DNA from: Pseudobacteriovorax antillogorgiicola
GTDB taxonomy: Bacteria > Bdellovibrionota_B > Oligoflexia > Oligoflexales > RGVZ01
Assembly (NCBI GenBank): GCA_945897695.1
Contig: CAMDGW010000009.1
Location: forward strand, 1-24,257
Direction: 5' to 3'
DNA: 24,257 nucleotides
Shown here: positions 14,325 through 20,872 of the stretch, one piece after another
Layout of the letters: each line of letters begins with the position of its first letter
Position numbering within the stretch: position 1 is the stretch's first letter
Translations under genes and position numbers: made by a program
The notes under the pieces: generated by a model
Told to the model about the DNA's origin: nothing
The model's input: only the letters and a program-made list of their open reading frames with translations
Databases searched by the model: none

Positions 14325-15215
14325 TCAAAAAGCCCTCATAAAAGCAACAGTCACGGACTCGTTTTGACTTGTATTTTTATTGGCAGCAAAAGCAGCAGAC
14401 CTTGATACGGTCAGCCTTATCATAGACTGACGTTCGATTTTCGCATCTGCAGTCACAAATGCACTGTGGTTTAGTTTTTGGCTATCCGCCTGAGGTATGC
14501 CATCCAGGGATTTCTGGCCTGATTGTTCGCGATTAACGCCAACTAGCACTTTCCCCCGATCACCCCAGCCATACCCAATGGTTACCGTTGAGCGAAAAGT
14601 CGTCCCGTTTTTGCTGACTCCAAATTCAGTTTTTCTACTTGCCAAGGGTGACGTCATAGTTTGGGCGAAGCCAGCCTTCCAGTCGAACATCCCGTGCCAA
14701 ATATCGACCCCAGCGCGCCCCTCAGGGACGCCACTACCAAAAACGTCCAACTGAGCTGGATCATTGTAATCGTACACACTAGTCACGTTACCAGATTTCA
14801 AAGCAGCAATTAATTGGACCTGAGGCACACGTTCATCCGCCATGTCTTGCTGAACAAGCGTATACCTTGCCGTGACCATGGGATCACCCCAGCTACTTCG
14901 TTCATTCTGGCCGCGCTTATTAACAATAAAAGGAGCTGTCACCGTGGCAAACCCACGGTTCGAAAATGAATGACCTAGAGACACTGTCGTCGTATCTCGA
15001 ACCTGAGGTCCAAACTCATTGCCAGCCTGTCCATTGACCGTGATCGGGACAAATTCATCTGTGTGAGAAAATCCTGTGTAAGCTTTCCATTTTTCCCATG
15101 GATAAAGAATCAGTGGATCATCTCCACCGCTGCCACAGGAAGCACAAGCGTATACGGGTACACTCGACAGGATAGTTGTCAGGGCCCACGTCACACTAAC
15201 TAAAAAAAATCTCAT
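14325..15215 (-). CDS. Outer-membrane beta-barrel-type protein with N-terminal Cys pair
   Basis: This 296-residue protein has a signal peptide (1-23, ending PVYA) followed directly by CASCGSGGDDPLILYP. The rest is alternating amphipathic strands with no long hydrophobic helix, and the protein ends in Phe (VTVAFMRAF), the usual outer-membrane barrel terminus. The C-x2-C-G-x-G-x-DP start recalls a group of transporter-like barrels found near copper or cytochrome-assembly genes. That link is from general knowledge and unconfirmed. The start is ATG at 15215, whose ATGA overlaps the stop of the upstream lipoprotein gene; the frame extends 10 codons further with a TTG, which is less likely. The Cys pair at the mature N-terminus could bind a metal in the periplasm. 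A CxxCH haem motif is absent. Confidence 0.7.
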   Translation of the reverse strand: MRFFLVSVTWALTTILSSVPVYACASCGSGGDDPLILYPWEKWKAYTGFSHTDEFVPITVNGQAGNEFGPQVRDTTTVSLGHSFSNRGFATVTAPFIVNKRGQNERSSWGDPMVTARYTLVQQDMADERVPQVQLIAALKSGNVTSVYDYNDPAQLDVFGSGVPEGRAGVDIWHGMFDWKAGFAQTMTSPLASRKTEFGVSKNGTTFRSTVTIGYGWGDRGKVLVGVNREQSGQKSLDGIPQADSQKLNHSAFVTADAKIERQSMIRLTVSRSAAFAANKNTSQNESVTVAFMRAF

Positions 15216-15664
15216 GACCCACCAACTTCTACTGTGGTGAACCAAGCATCAACCTTGCCATTCACTGTCGCGCTGATCCGGATCCGCCACGATCCCGTCA
15301 TCGTAAAATAAAGATTTTCAAAACGAAACTTTGACGGCACTTCGCCAAACGGTGAAACAATCGGCTGGATATTGCCCGTCCCATGTCCATGCTGAGGCAT
15401 ATCCGCAACTAGGGATACGCCCTCAACTGAGGAGGCTAGATTTCCGTTCTCATCCGCAAAAAGAATGATGCCCCGCATTTCCATAAACTCTTCGTCGCTA
15501 AACCGAGGACTCTGATCCCATGTAAGTTCTGCCTGCCATCCTGATTTCTCGGCTAGCTGCAGACCATCCTGATGCTTGGGTAATGGTGCTCCTTTTTTTT
15601 CATCGCAAGCGGCAATCAAAAAGATCGAGAAAACCGTCATAAAAATTAGTGAAAATCTTTTCAC
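15212..15664 (-). CDS. YtkA/FixH-like lipoprotein
   Basis: This 150-residue protein starts at a GTG (15664) with an excellent AGGAGG 4 bases upstream; the frame runs on upstream, but that part is not protein-like. Residues 1-20 are a lipoprotein signal with lipobox IAAC (Cys20). The mature domain (about 42-148) has the immunoglobulin-like strand pattern and sequence feel of YtkA-like/FixH periplasmic domains, including SLVADMPQHGHGTG (85-97) and the C-terminal FENLYFTMTGSWRIRISATVNGK. The Met and two His in MPQHGHG are plausible copper ligands. Its stop overlaps the start of the barrel gene by ATGA. The upstream neighbour carries the same M-P-x-H-x-H-G motif and is probably a divergent paralogue. 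Confidence 0.75.
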   Translation of the reverse strand: MKRFSLIFMTVFSIFLIAACDEKKGAPLPKHQDGLQLAEKSGWQAELTWDQSPRFSDEEFMEMRGIILFADENGNLASSVEGVSLVADMPQHGHGTGNIQPIVSPFGEVPSKFRFENLYFTMTGSWRIRISATVNGKVDAWFTTVEVGGS

Positions 15665-15692
15665 GGATCCTCCTGACAATAGAAAACAAATA

Positions 15693-16061
15693 TTACTGGC
15701 GTTCAACCGAGACTTCAAAAGCGCCTGAATCTCCATCTTCCAACTCAAGACGAACCTCCCAGTCCCCGGGCATGGTGAAGTTAACACGAGTCAGTTTGCG
15801 GCACCCGTCTGAGACATCTCCTAACTGTACCGGAGTTGAGCCATGGTTATGATCTGGCATCCAAAGTTTGACTTTCTTTACCACTCCAACGCTCTCACCA
15901 CAGAGCTCAAACTCTGTGGTTTTTCCAGTCACTCGCTCGTCACTGGTTTCAAGAGTGAAATCATGACCACCTCTTGTTTTGGCTTCGTAGATTGCGGCTT
16001 CCATCTGACTGGAAACCAGCATTCCAAAAATCACCAAATAAATGTTCTTATTCTTGTTCAT
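15693..16061 (-). CDS. Secreted MPxHxHG-motif protein, likely paralogue of the YtkA-like lipoprotein
   Basis: This 122-residue protein starts at the ATG at 16061, with GGAGG 7 bases upstream, inside the end of rsmI; a TTG two codons earlier overlaps rsmI. A signal peptide (residues 7-23, cleavage near MEAA) precedes a beta-rich domain. Two cysteines (54, 87) probably pair. The segment KVKLWMPDHNHGSTP (64-78) repeats the M-P-x-H-x-H-G pattern of the downstream lipoprotein, and the closing FTMPGDWEVRLELEDGD parallels its FTMTGSWRIRISATVNG. This supports common ancestry of the two. The role is unknown; metal binding is inferred from the Met/His cluster. It starts two bases after the rsmI stop codon. 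Confidence 0.7.
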   Translation of the reverse strand: MNKNKNIYLVIFGMLVSSQMEAAIYEAKTRGGHDFTLETSDERVTGKTTEFELCGESVGVVKKVKLWMPDHNHGSTPVQLGDVSDGCRKLTRVNFTMPGDWEVRLELEDGDSGAFEVSVERQ

Positions 16062-16063
16062 TC

Positions 16064-16942
16064 TCAATCCTCCGATGCATCTAATGATTGTTTGATATCG
16101 AGCAACATCTGGTACAACTCGCTTCTCTGTAACCCAAGACCACCTAATTCTTTCAGGAGATCCTTCAGTGACTTACCTGCAGCAAATCCTCGTCGCGCAG
16201 CCTGTTGAACATGGGTCGCAACTGACTGCATTTCTTCCCCTGCGTCACTCTGTGATGATTCTCCGAGGTGAACCATCACAACAGCTTCACCTTTGAGAAT
16301 GGAGTGATTTCTGACCCATTCGACAGCCTCAGCCACTGGCATCGTCTCAATTTCTTCATACAATTTTGTCAGCTCACGCCCTATGGAAACTTCTGCGTTG
16401 GGATGAATTTCAGCAATTAAACTGAGCGATGTCTCCAGTCGACGGGTTGGTTCAAAGTACACGATAGACGATCTCGAAACCGTCCAACTCTGAATTTCCC
16501 GGCGAAGATCAGACTCCTTGGTTGGCAAAAACCCCACAAACATGACCCGATCTGAGGGAAGACCTGAGGCTGAAATTAGGCTGGTAAGAGCACTTGCACC
16601 CGGTACCGGATGGACTTTGATCCCTTGTTTTTTGGCAAGGTTTACTAACCGGTAACCGGGATCCGCCACACATGGCGTACCAGCATCCGATACTAGGGCT
16701 AGGGTCAATCCATGAGCTTTCAATCGCTCAACCAGCTGTTCGCTGCGCGTAACCTCGACGTGGTCATGGTAACTAATTAATTCTTTTCCATTAATGCCAA
16801 AGTGCGTCAGGAGCTTCCTGGTGTTACGGGTATCTTCTGCGGCAATAAGATCCACATGACGCAGCGTCGCCAGGGCACGCGGAGTCATATCATCAAGATT
16901 CCCGATTGGTGTCGCAACAATAAAAATAGCTGGGTCAGCCAC
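16064..16942 (-). CDS. rsmI: 16S rRNA 2'-O-ribose C1402 methyltransferase RsmI
   Basis: This 292-residue SAM-dependent methyltransferase modifies C1402 in the ribosomal decoding centre. Motifs: FIVATPIGNLDDMTPRAL, AAEDTRNTRKLL, SDAGTPCVADPGYRL and HPVPGASALTSLISASGLP, covering the tetrapyrrole-methylase-like fold. The C-terminal helical extension (about 240-292) is also typical. I set the start at GTG 16942, giving MADPAIFIVATPIGNL, which fits family N-termini. An ATG at 16996 would add 18 residues of hydrophobic sequence with no family match. Ribosome sites are weak for both. It heads the minus-strand run and is back to back with the 6S RNA promoter. Confidence 0.88.
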   Translation of the reverse strand: MADPAIFIVATPIGNLDDMTPRALATLRHVDLIAAEDTRNTRKLLTHFGINGKELISYHDHVEVTRSEQLVERLKAHGLTLALVSDAGTPCVADPGYRLVNLAKKQGIKVHPVPGASALTSLISASGLPSDRVMFVGFLPTKESDLRREIQSWTVSRSSIVYFEPTRRLETSLSLIAEIHPNAEVSIGRELTKLYEEIETMPVAEAVEWVRNHSILKGEAVVMVHLGESSQSDAGEEMQSVATHVQQAARRGFAAGKSLKDLLKELGGLGLQRSELYQMLLDIKQSLDASED

Positions 16943-17057
16943 GGTTCTGCATAATCCTAAGAAGTCAAATATCCATAATGGAACGAACTCCACCATATAC
17001 CCGCCTTCCGAAGGCGAACAATAGGGAATTTGATTTCTGGAAGGCCGTTAAGAACTG

Positions 17058-17066
17058 TGCTATAGT
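17058..17066 (+). promoter_or_regulatory. Extended -10 promoter of the 6S RNA gene
   Basis: TGCTATAGT is a TGn extended -10 element one base from consensus (TGnTATAAT). It ends 9 bases before the first base of the 6S closing stem, which is where transcription should begin. The -35 region at about 17038 (TGGAAG) is poor, as expected for an extended -10 promoter. Confidence 0.65.
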
Positions 17067-17075
17067 TACTTTTAG

Positions 17076-17252
17076 CTCGGGGTGTTGGCTAATTATTTGC
17101 CGGAGAACCGATGCTTATACAACAGGGAGCCAGATTTCCGAGACGGTGTGCAAGCCTCCCGCTCTGCGTTAGGAGGAAGCCTGAAGTTCCGGTCGATGGC
17201 ACCCACCTATTAGACGGTGGGTTTTCCTGGCCTGGTTAAGCGACACCCCGAG
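17076..17252 (+). ncRNA. ssrS: 6S RNA (RNA polymerase regulator)
   Basis: This 177-nt RNA has the 6S architecture. CTCGGGGTGT (17076-17085) pairs perfectly with ACACCCCGAG (17243-17252) as the closing stem. Large central strands follow: CCGATGCTTATAC (17108-17120) resembles the conserved E. coli CCGATATTTCATAC. An apical arm has CCTCC (17155-17159) pairing with GGAGG (17172-17176), next to GAAGCCTGAAGTT, which echoes E. coli GAAGCCTTAAAACT. A small hairpin CCCACC/GGTGGG (17202-17221) stands on the 3' side of the bubble, as in E. coli. 6S RNA mimics an open promoter, binds sigma70-holoenzyme and damps transcription when growth slows. It lies alone between divergent rsmI and the convergent nuclease gene, not beside ygfA as in enterics. 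Confidence 0.88.
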
Positions 17253-17268
17253 TCCTATCTTGAAAAAC

Positions 17269-18225
17269 TTACTCTACTTTCAGAGACTTCACGCCAGCTA
17301 GTTGTGGAAAGCTCACTCCGGCTCGATACTCAATATCAGATATTGTGACCACGTAAGATTGCCATCTTTGTGGTAATCGTATGGAATTAAAGCCTTTTTC
17401 CTGCTCCAGACAGTTGCTTTCGCGATTTGCCAATGGGTCAAGTCCATCTGCAGTCAAATTAGGCATGATGACGGCGATATATCCAAACGGAATTTTTGCG
17501 TGTTCGTTGTCATAGACAGCAATAACTTTGTAAAAATCAGTGGGAACCTTGATCTCCCTATTGGGACCAATTCCTTCGCGACCATCACGCAAAATCCCAC
17601 CGGCAAAAGACTGAAGCTTATAGCCATTCGACTCCACGATGGCACGACCATACTCCTCAAGGTCCTTCCAGATACCCCGGTTTAAGAAGGCCGTCTGAGG
17701 GGCCATATTACTCATAAAAAATGTGGCATCATTATCTTCCTGGGAGTTTGACCTATCAGCCGCAGGACTCTGGTGACCTTTATCAAAACAAGTATTGCGG
17801 TAATGATCAGGCATGACTCCTGAGCTGCCCTCTGTTACCTCGAAGAACGTATTTAAAATTTCATCGCCTCGGAAATTATTCTGTCTGCTGACGTGCCCAA
17901 GATCTGCTTTAACAAGCTGCCAAGCGGTCCAAGCTGGCAGCTTAGCTTTACTATCAAACGAGACGACAAACTGCTCACGGGAGAGATAAACATCGGCATT
18001 CATGGCTATTGCGTTGGGGAGCATTTTTGGAAGCCCGCCCGCAACGTTGCGGTTTCCAGTCAAATTGATTTCACCGACTACCATGGCGCCACCGATATTT
18101 CGCGGACTTACAATGGATTCATTTAGCTCATCTTTCAGTCTGGACATTCTTTGATCACGGCTACGACAGCCAACAGACGTTAGCGCGACAGCAACGACCA
18201 ACAACGTTTTTACCTTAAATTTCAT
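17269..18225 (-). CDS. Secreted DNA/RNA non-specific endonuclease (NUC family)
   Basis: This 318-residue protein starts at the ATG at 18225, with GGGAGG 7 bases upstream; ATG at 18231 abuts that site and is too close. The N-terminus is a signal sequence (MKFKVKTLLVVAVALTSVGC), probably a lipoprotein signal with Cys20, although Ser at -3 of the lipobox is unusual. The beta-beta-alpha metal finger is DKGHQSPAADR (148-158), with general base His151. Magnesium-binding Asn182 lies in MAPQTAFLNRGIW. The family norm is DRGH; here Arg is Lys. The enzyme should cut DNA and RNA outside the cell or in the periplasm, for nutrient scavenging or defence. Its stop lies 16 bases beyond the 6S RNA end, with no separate terminator visible. 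Confidence 0.88.
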   Translation of the reverse strand: MKFKVKTLLVVAVALTSVGCRSRDQRMSRLKDELNESIVSPRNIGGAMVVGEINLTGNRNVAGGLPKMLPNAIAMNADVYLSREQFVVSFDSKAKLPAWTAWQLVKADLGHVSRQNNFRGDEILNTFFEVTEGSSGVMPDHYRNTCFDKGHQSPAADRSNSQEDNDATFFMSNMAPQTAFLNRGIWKDLEEYGRAIVESNGYKLQSFAGGILRDGREGIGPNREIKVPTDFYKVIAVYDNEHAKIPFGYIAVIMPNLTADGLDPLANRESNCLEQEKGFNSIRLPQRWQSYVVTISDIEYRAGVSFPQLAGVKSLKVE

Positions 18226-18461
18226 GTCCATCCTCCCAACAAACCTAGGGGCTTGAGTACAATTGCACTGCAACAGGTATTTGATACTTCACCTATCAGC
18301 AAGCCTTATGCCACACGTTCGTCCGGATAAATCCCAATGATTTCAGGTCACAAGAGGCCGACCAGAATCCCCAGTGTCAAAAAACCATTCACAGGTGTCA
18401 GCCCGTCTAGCAGAGCCCTAGCAAAGAGACTAAGCATGCGCCGATCCCCAGTCTTAAAGGC

Positions 18462-18491
18462 TTGATGGTGACTACTTTTTAATTGCAATAT
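18462..18491 (+). promoter_or_regulatory. Predicted promoter of the aminotransferase gene
   Basis: TTGATG (18462-18467) and CAATAT (18486-18491) are separated by 18 bp. This predicts a start of transcription near 18498 and a leader of about 60 nt before the ATG at 18560. It is assigned by consensus only. Confidence 0.4.
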
Positions 18492-18507
18492 TAACCATTT
18501 ACCCATT

Positions 18508-18542
18508 GCCCACCAGGGCTTCGACGAGTAAACTCGTTAGCC
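18508..18542 (+). promoter_or_regulatory. Leader with two mutually exclusive hairpins
   Basis: Hairpin 1 is GCCC (18508-18511), loop ACCA, GGGC (18516-18519). Hairpin 2 is GGCT (18517-18520) with AGCC (18539-18542), enclosing ACGAG (18524-18528), TAAA, CTCGT (18533-18537). The two share bases 18517-18519, so they cannot form together. The ribosome site GGAGGT begins four bases after hairpin 2. This is an arrangement seen in attenuator-like control, although neither hairpin sequesters the GGAGGT itself. Confidence 0.35.
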
Positions 18543-18559
18543 ACCGGAGGTCAATCATC

Positions 18560-19723
18560 ATGAGCTTTTCACGACGTATCTCGTCAGTGCAGCCATCACC
18601 GACCCTTGCGCTGAATGCAAAGGCAGTCCAGTTAGCGAAGCAGGGCCACAAGGTTCTAAATTTTGCTGTGGGCGAGCCGGACTACCCAACGCCAAAAGTG
18701 ATTGTTGACCGCGCGATTGAGAGTCTCAAAGCTGGACGAACAAAATACACACCCGCAGGCGGTGGTCCAGAACTTCGACAAGCGATCTCAGAAAAACTAG
18801 AACGAGATAACGGACTCACATTCGATCCTGCCCAAATTGTTGTAGGCGCTGGTGCCAAAGAAATCTTGTTTCACACTTTTTTAAGTCTGATCAACGACGG
18901 CGATGAAGTGATCCTAACAACGCCTTGCTGGGTAAGCTATGCTGACCAAATACGTGCAGCGGGGGGCGTACCCGTACTGATTCCTGTTCCCGAGCATGGG
19001 CGCATTCCTTCGACAGAAGAAATTTTAAAGTACGCATCACCCAAGACAAAAATATTTGTTTTTAACTCACCTAATAATCCATCCGGCTATATCCTGACTG
19101 AAAATGAGCTCAAGGAACTCGGAACTTTTCTTGCTAAACAAGGCTGGTGGGTCATCTCAGACGAGATTTATGAATACATGAGTTTTGATGTGCCACATCA
19201 AAGTCTTCTGAAAGTTTGCCCTGACCTTAGACCAAAATTCATTTTGGTAAACGGACTGTCGAAAGCGTTTGCCATGACGGGCTGGCGCGTCGGTTATTGC
19301 GCAGCACCGCAAGAGGTAGCCACTATGGTGAAATCTCTGCAAAGTCACAGCTCCACATGTATCCCAGGATTTATCGAAGACGCAGCTGTCTTAGCGCTCA
19401 AGCATGGGCAATCACTTATGGCTGAAGATATCGCAAAGCTCCGCCACCGTCGGGATACGGCCGTCAAACTTTTGGACTCTTTGGGAGACATCAAGTACAT
19501 GTTTCCGCAAGGTGCTTATTATATCTTTGTAGACATCCGCGACAAGCTGCGCGATGGCGATACGAGCTTGAAATTCAGCGATCGACTTTTGCAAGAACAT
19601 TACCTGGCACTTGCGCCCGGTGAAGCGTTCGGTGCGCCAGGGTTTTTGCGACTAAGTTATGCCACCGACGAAGCGACCATTAGCGAAGGGATTAAAAGAC
19701 TTCACAAAGCCCTTGTGGGCTAG
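18560..19723 (+). CDS. aspC: Aspartate aminotransferase-family enzyme (class I PLP)
   Basis: This 387-residue fold-type I transaminase interconverts amino acids and 2-oxo acids. Landmarks: NFAVGEPDYPTP at the N-terminus, FNSPNNPSGYI, VISDEIYEY, and the PLP lysine in NGLSKAFAMTGWRVGY. The C-terminal FLRLSYATDE contains the Arg that binds the substrate carboxylate. The NFAVGEPDYPTP and SPNNPSG forms point to the subgroup Ib aspartate transaminases found outside enterics, some of which also use aromatic substrates. ATG at 18560 has GGAGGT 8 bases upstream; an open frame extends 18 codons further through the hairpin leader but lacks family sequence. Its neighbour downstream is pheS (52 bases), so a side activity in phenylalanine or tyrosine transamination is conceivable. 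Confidence 0.9.
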   Translation: MSFSRRISSVQPSPTLALNAKAVQLAKQGHKVLNFAVGEPDYPTPKVIVDRAIESLKAGRTKYTPAGGGPELRQAISEKLERDNGLTFDPAQIVVGAGAKEILFHTFLSLINDGDEVILTTPCWVSYADQIRAAGGVPVLIPVPEHGRIPSTEEILKYASPKTKIFVFNSPNNPSGYILTENELKELGTFLAKQGWWVISDEIYEYMSFDVPHQSLLKVCPDLRPKFILVNGLSKAFAMTGWRVGYCAAPQEVATMVKSLQSHSSTCIPGFIEDAAVLALKHGQSLMAEDIAKLRHRRDTAVKLLDSLGDIKYMFPQGAYYIFVDIRDKLRDGDTSLKFSDRLLQEHYLALAPGEAFGAPGFLRLSYATDEATISEGIKRLHKALVG

Positions 19724-19775
19724 AACACGTAACAATAACCCGACAGAGAATTTAGCGAAAGAATAGTTAAGAATC

Positions 19776-20831
19776 ATGAGCCTTTTAGAAAAGTCAGAAA
19801 TCGTCAAAAAAGAATTTGAAGGTGATCGTGCCAAAGCTGTAGCCGAGGCAAAACCAGAGGCCGTCGAGTCTTTGCGCCTAGCTTATCTTGGTCGTAAGGG
19901 AAAAGTCACAGCCCTTATGGAGGACCTAAGAAACGTCTCGAAAGAAGACCGGCCTGCAGCTGGAAAAGCTGTCAATGCGATTAGGCAAGCCATCGAGGGT
20001 TCCATTGACGAACTCAAGTCCCAAGCCAGAAGCTGGGAGCTGACCGCCATTCTCAATCGTGAGCCTCTCGATGTCACCCTACCAGTAGGCGAAGGCCAGC
20101 AGATGGGTTCGATACACCCGGTCTCGCTCATGCGCCAACAACTCATTAAAGTATTTCGCTCGCTAGGATTCACGGTAGTTGATGGACCTGAAATCGATTT
20201 TGATTTCTTCAATTTCTCCGCGTTGAATATACCCGATCATCATCCTGCCCGAGACATGCAGGATACGTTCTATGTTGATACGCCCGAGAAAATGCTATTA
20301 AGAACACAGACGTCTAACATTCAGATTCATACTATGTTGAACGAGCGCCCCCCGCTGCGAATCATTGCTCCTGGCCGAGTATTCCGTTGCGATAGTGACA
20401 TGACGCACACTCCAATGTTTCATCAGATCGAGGGCTTTGTTGTCGATGAGAACATTACTTTTGCGCACCTTAAAGGAACCGTCGATACATTTTTAAAGGC
20501 AATCTTCGGATCGACGCTAAAGACTCGCCTGCGGCCGAGCTTCTTCCCTTTTGTCGAGCCGGGAGCAGAATTTGACGTCGAATGCGGCGTATGCAAAGGC
20601 AAAGGGTGCCGAACTTGTAAAGATACTGGTTGGATCGAAATTGGCGGGTGTGGAATGATTCATCCAAATGTATTTGAAGCTGTTGGCTATGATAGCAGTC
20701 GATATTCAGGATTTGCATTTGGATTTGGAATAGACCGCATTGCGATGAACCGTTTTGCTTTACCTGATCTACGACAGCTGTTTGAGGGAGACTACGAGTT
20801 CCTTGGTCATTTTCCGCTTCACAGCAATTAG
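19776..20831 (+). CDS. pheS: Phenylalanyl-tRNA synthetase alpha subunit
   Basis: This 351-residue class II synthetase subunit charges tRNA-Phe as an alpha2-beta2 enzyme. The N-terminal coiled coil (about 1-85) contacts tRNA. The catalytic motifs are motif 2 in RVFRCDSDMTHTPMFHQIEGFVVDE and motif 3 in FAFGFGIDRIAMNRF. The phenylalanine-binding region includes GGCGMIHPNVFEAVGYD. A four-cysteine insert, CGVCKGKGCRTCKDTG, sits before motif 3 and is a probable zinc knuckle seen in a subset of bacterial PheS proteins. ATG at 19776 gives a family-typical N-terminus, although its ribosome site is weak. pheT follows after 41 bases. Confidence 0.96.
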   Translation: MSLLEKSEIVKKEFEGDRAKAVAEAKPEAVESLRLAYLGRKGKVTALMEDLRNVSKEDRPAAGKAVNAIRQAIEGSIDELKSQARSWELTAILNREPLDVTLPVGEGQQMGSIHPVSLMRQQLIKVFRSLGFTVVDGPEIDFDFFNFSALNIPDHHPARDMQDTFYVDTPEKMLLRTQTSNIQIHTMLNERPPLRIIAPGRVFRCDSDMTHTPMFHQIEGFVVDENITFAHLKGTVDTFLKAIFGSTLKTRLRPSFFPFVEPGAEFDVECGVCKGKGCRTCKDTGWIEIGGCGMIHPNVFEAVGYDSSRYSGFAFGFGIDRIAMNRFALPDLRQLFEGDYEFLGHFPLHSN

Positions 20832-20872
20832 GCATGACAACAAAATCTGAAAATTTGATTTCGGGATAACTT

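Larger units (their letters stand above)
18226..18559. other. 334-base non-coding gap between the nuclease and aminotransferase genes
   Basis: No convincing coding frame, tRNA or repeat is visible. The right end holds a predicted + strand promoter (18462-18491) and a structured leader (18508-18542). I see nothing I can name between about 18240 and 18460. The divergent promoter of the nuclease gene should lie near the left end, but I could not pick a clear one. Confidence 0.6.

Noticed and set aside
16943..16996. An earlier ATG start for rsmI at 16996
   Set aside because: It adds 18 residues with no family match and lacks a clear ribosome site; the GTG at 16942 gives the usual short N-terminus. 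The choice remains slightly uncertain.
16978..17172. A 64-codon + strand frame across the 6S RNA promoter and 5' half
   Set aside because: It overlaps the structured 6S RNA and has no ribosome site or recognisable protein sequence.
18240..18460. A riboswitch or small RNA in the gap before the aminotransferase gene
   Set aside because: I found no recognisable conserved core or strong stem in this part, so nothing beyond the promoter-proximal hairpins is claimed.
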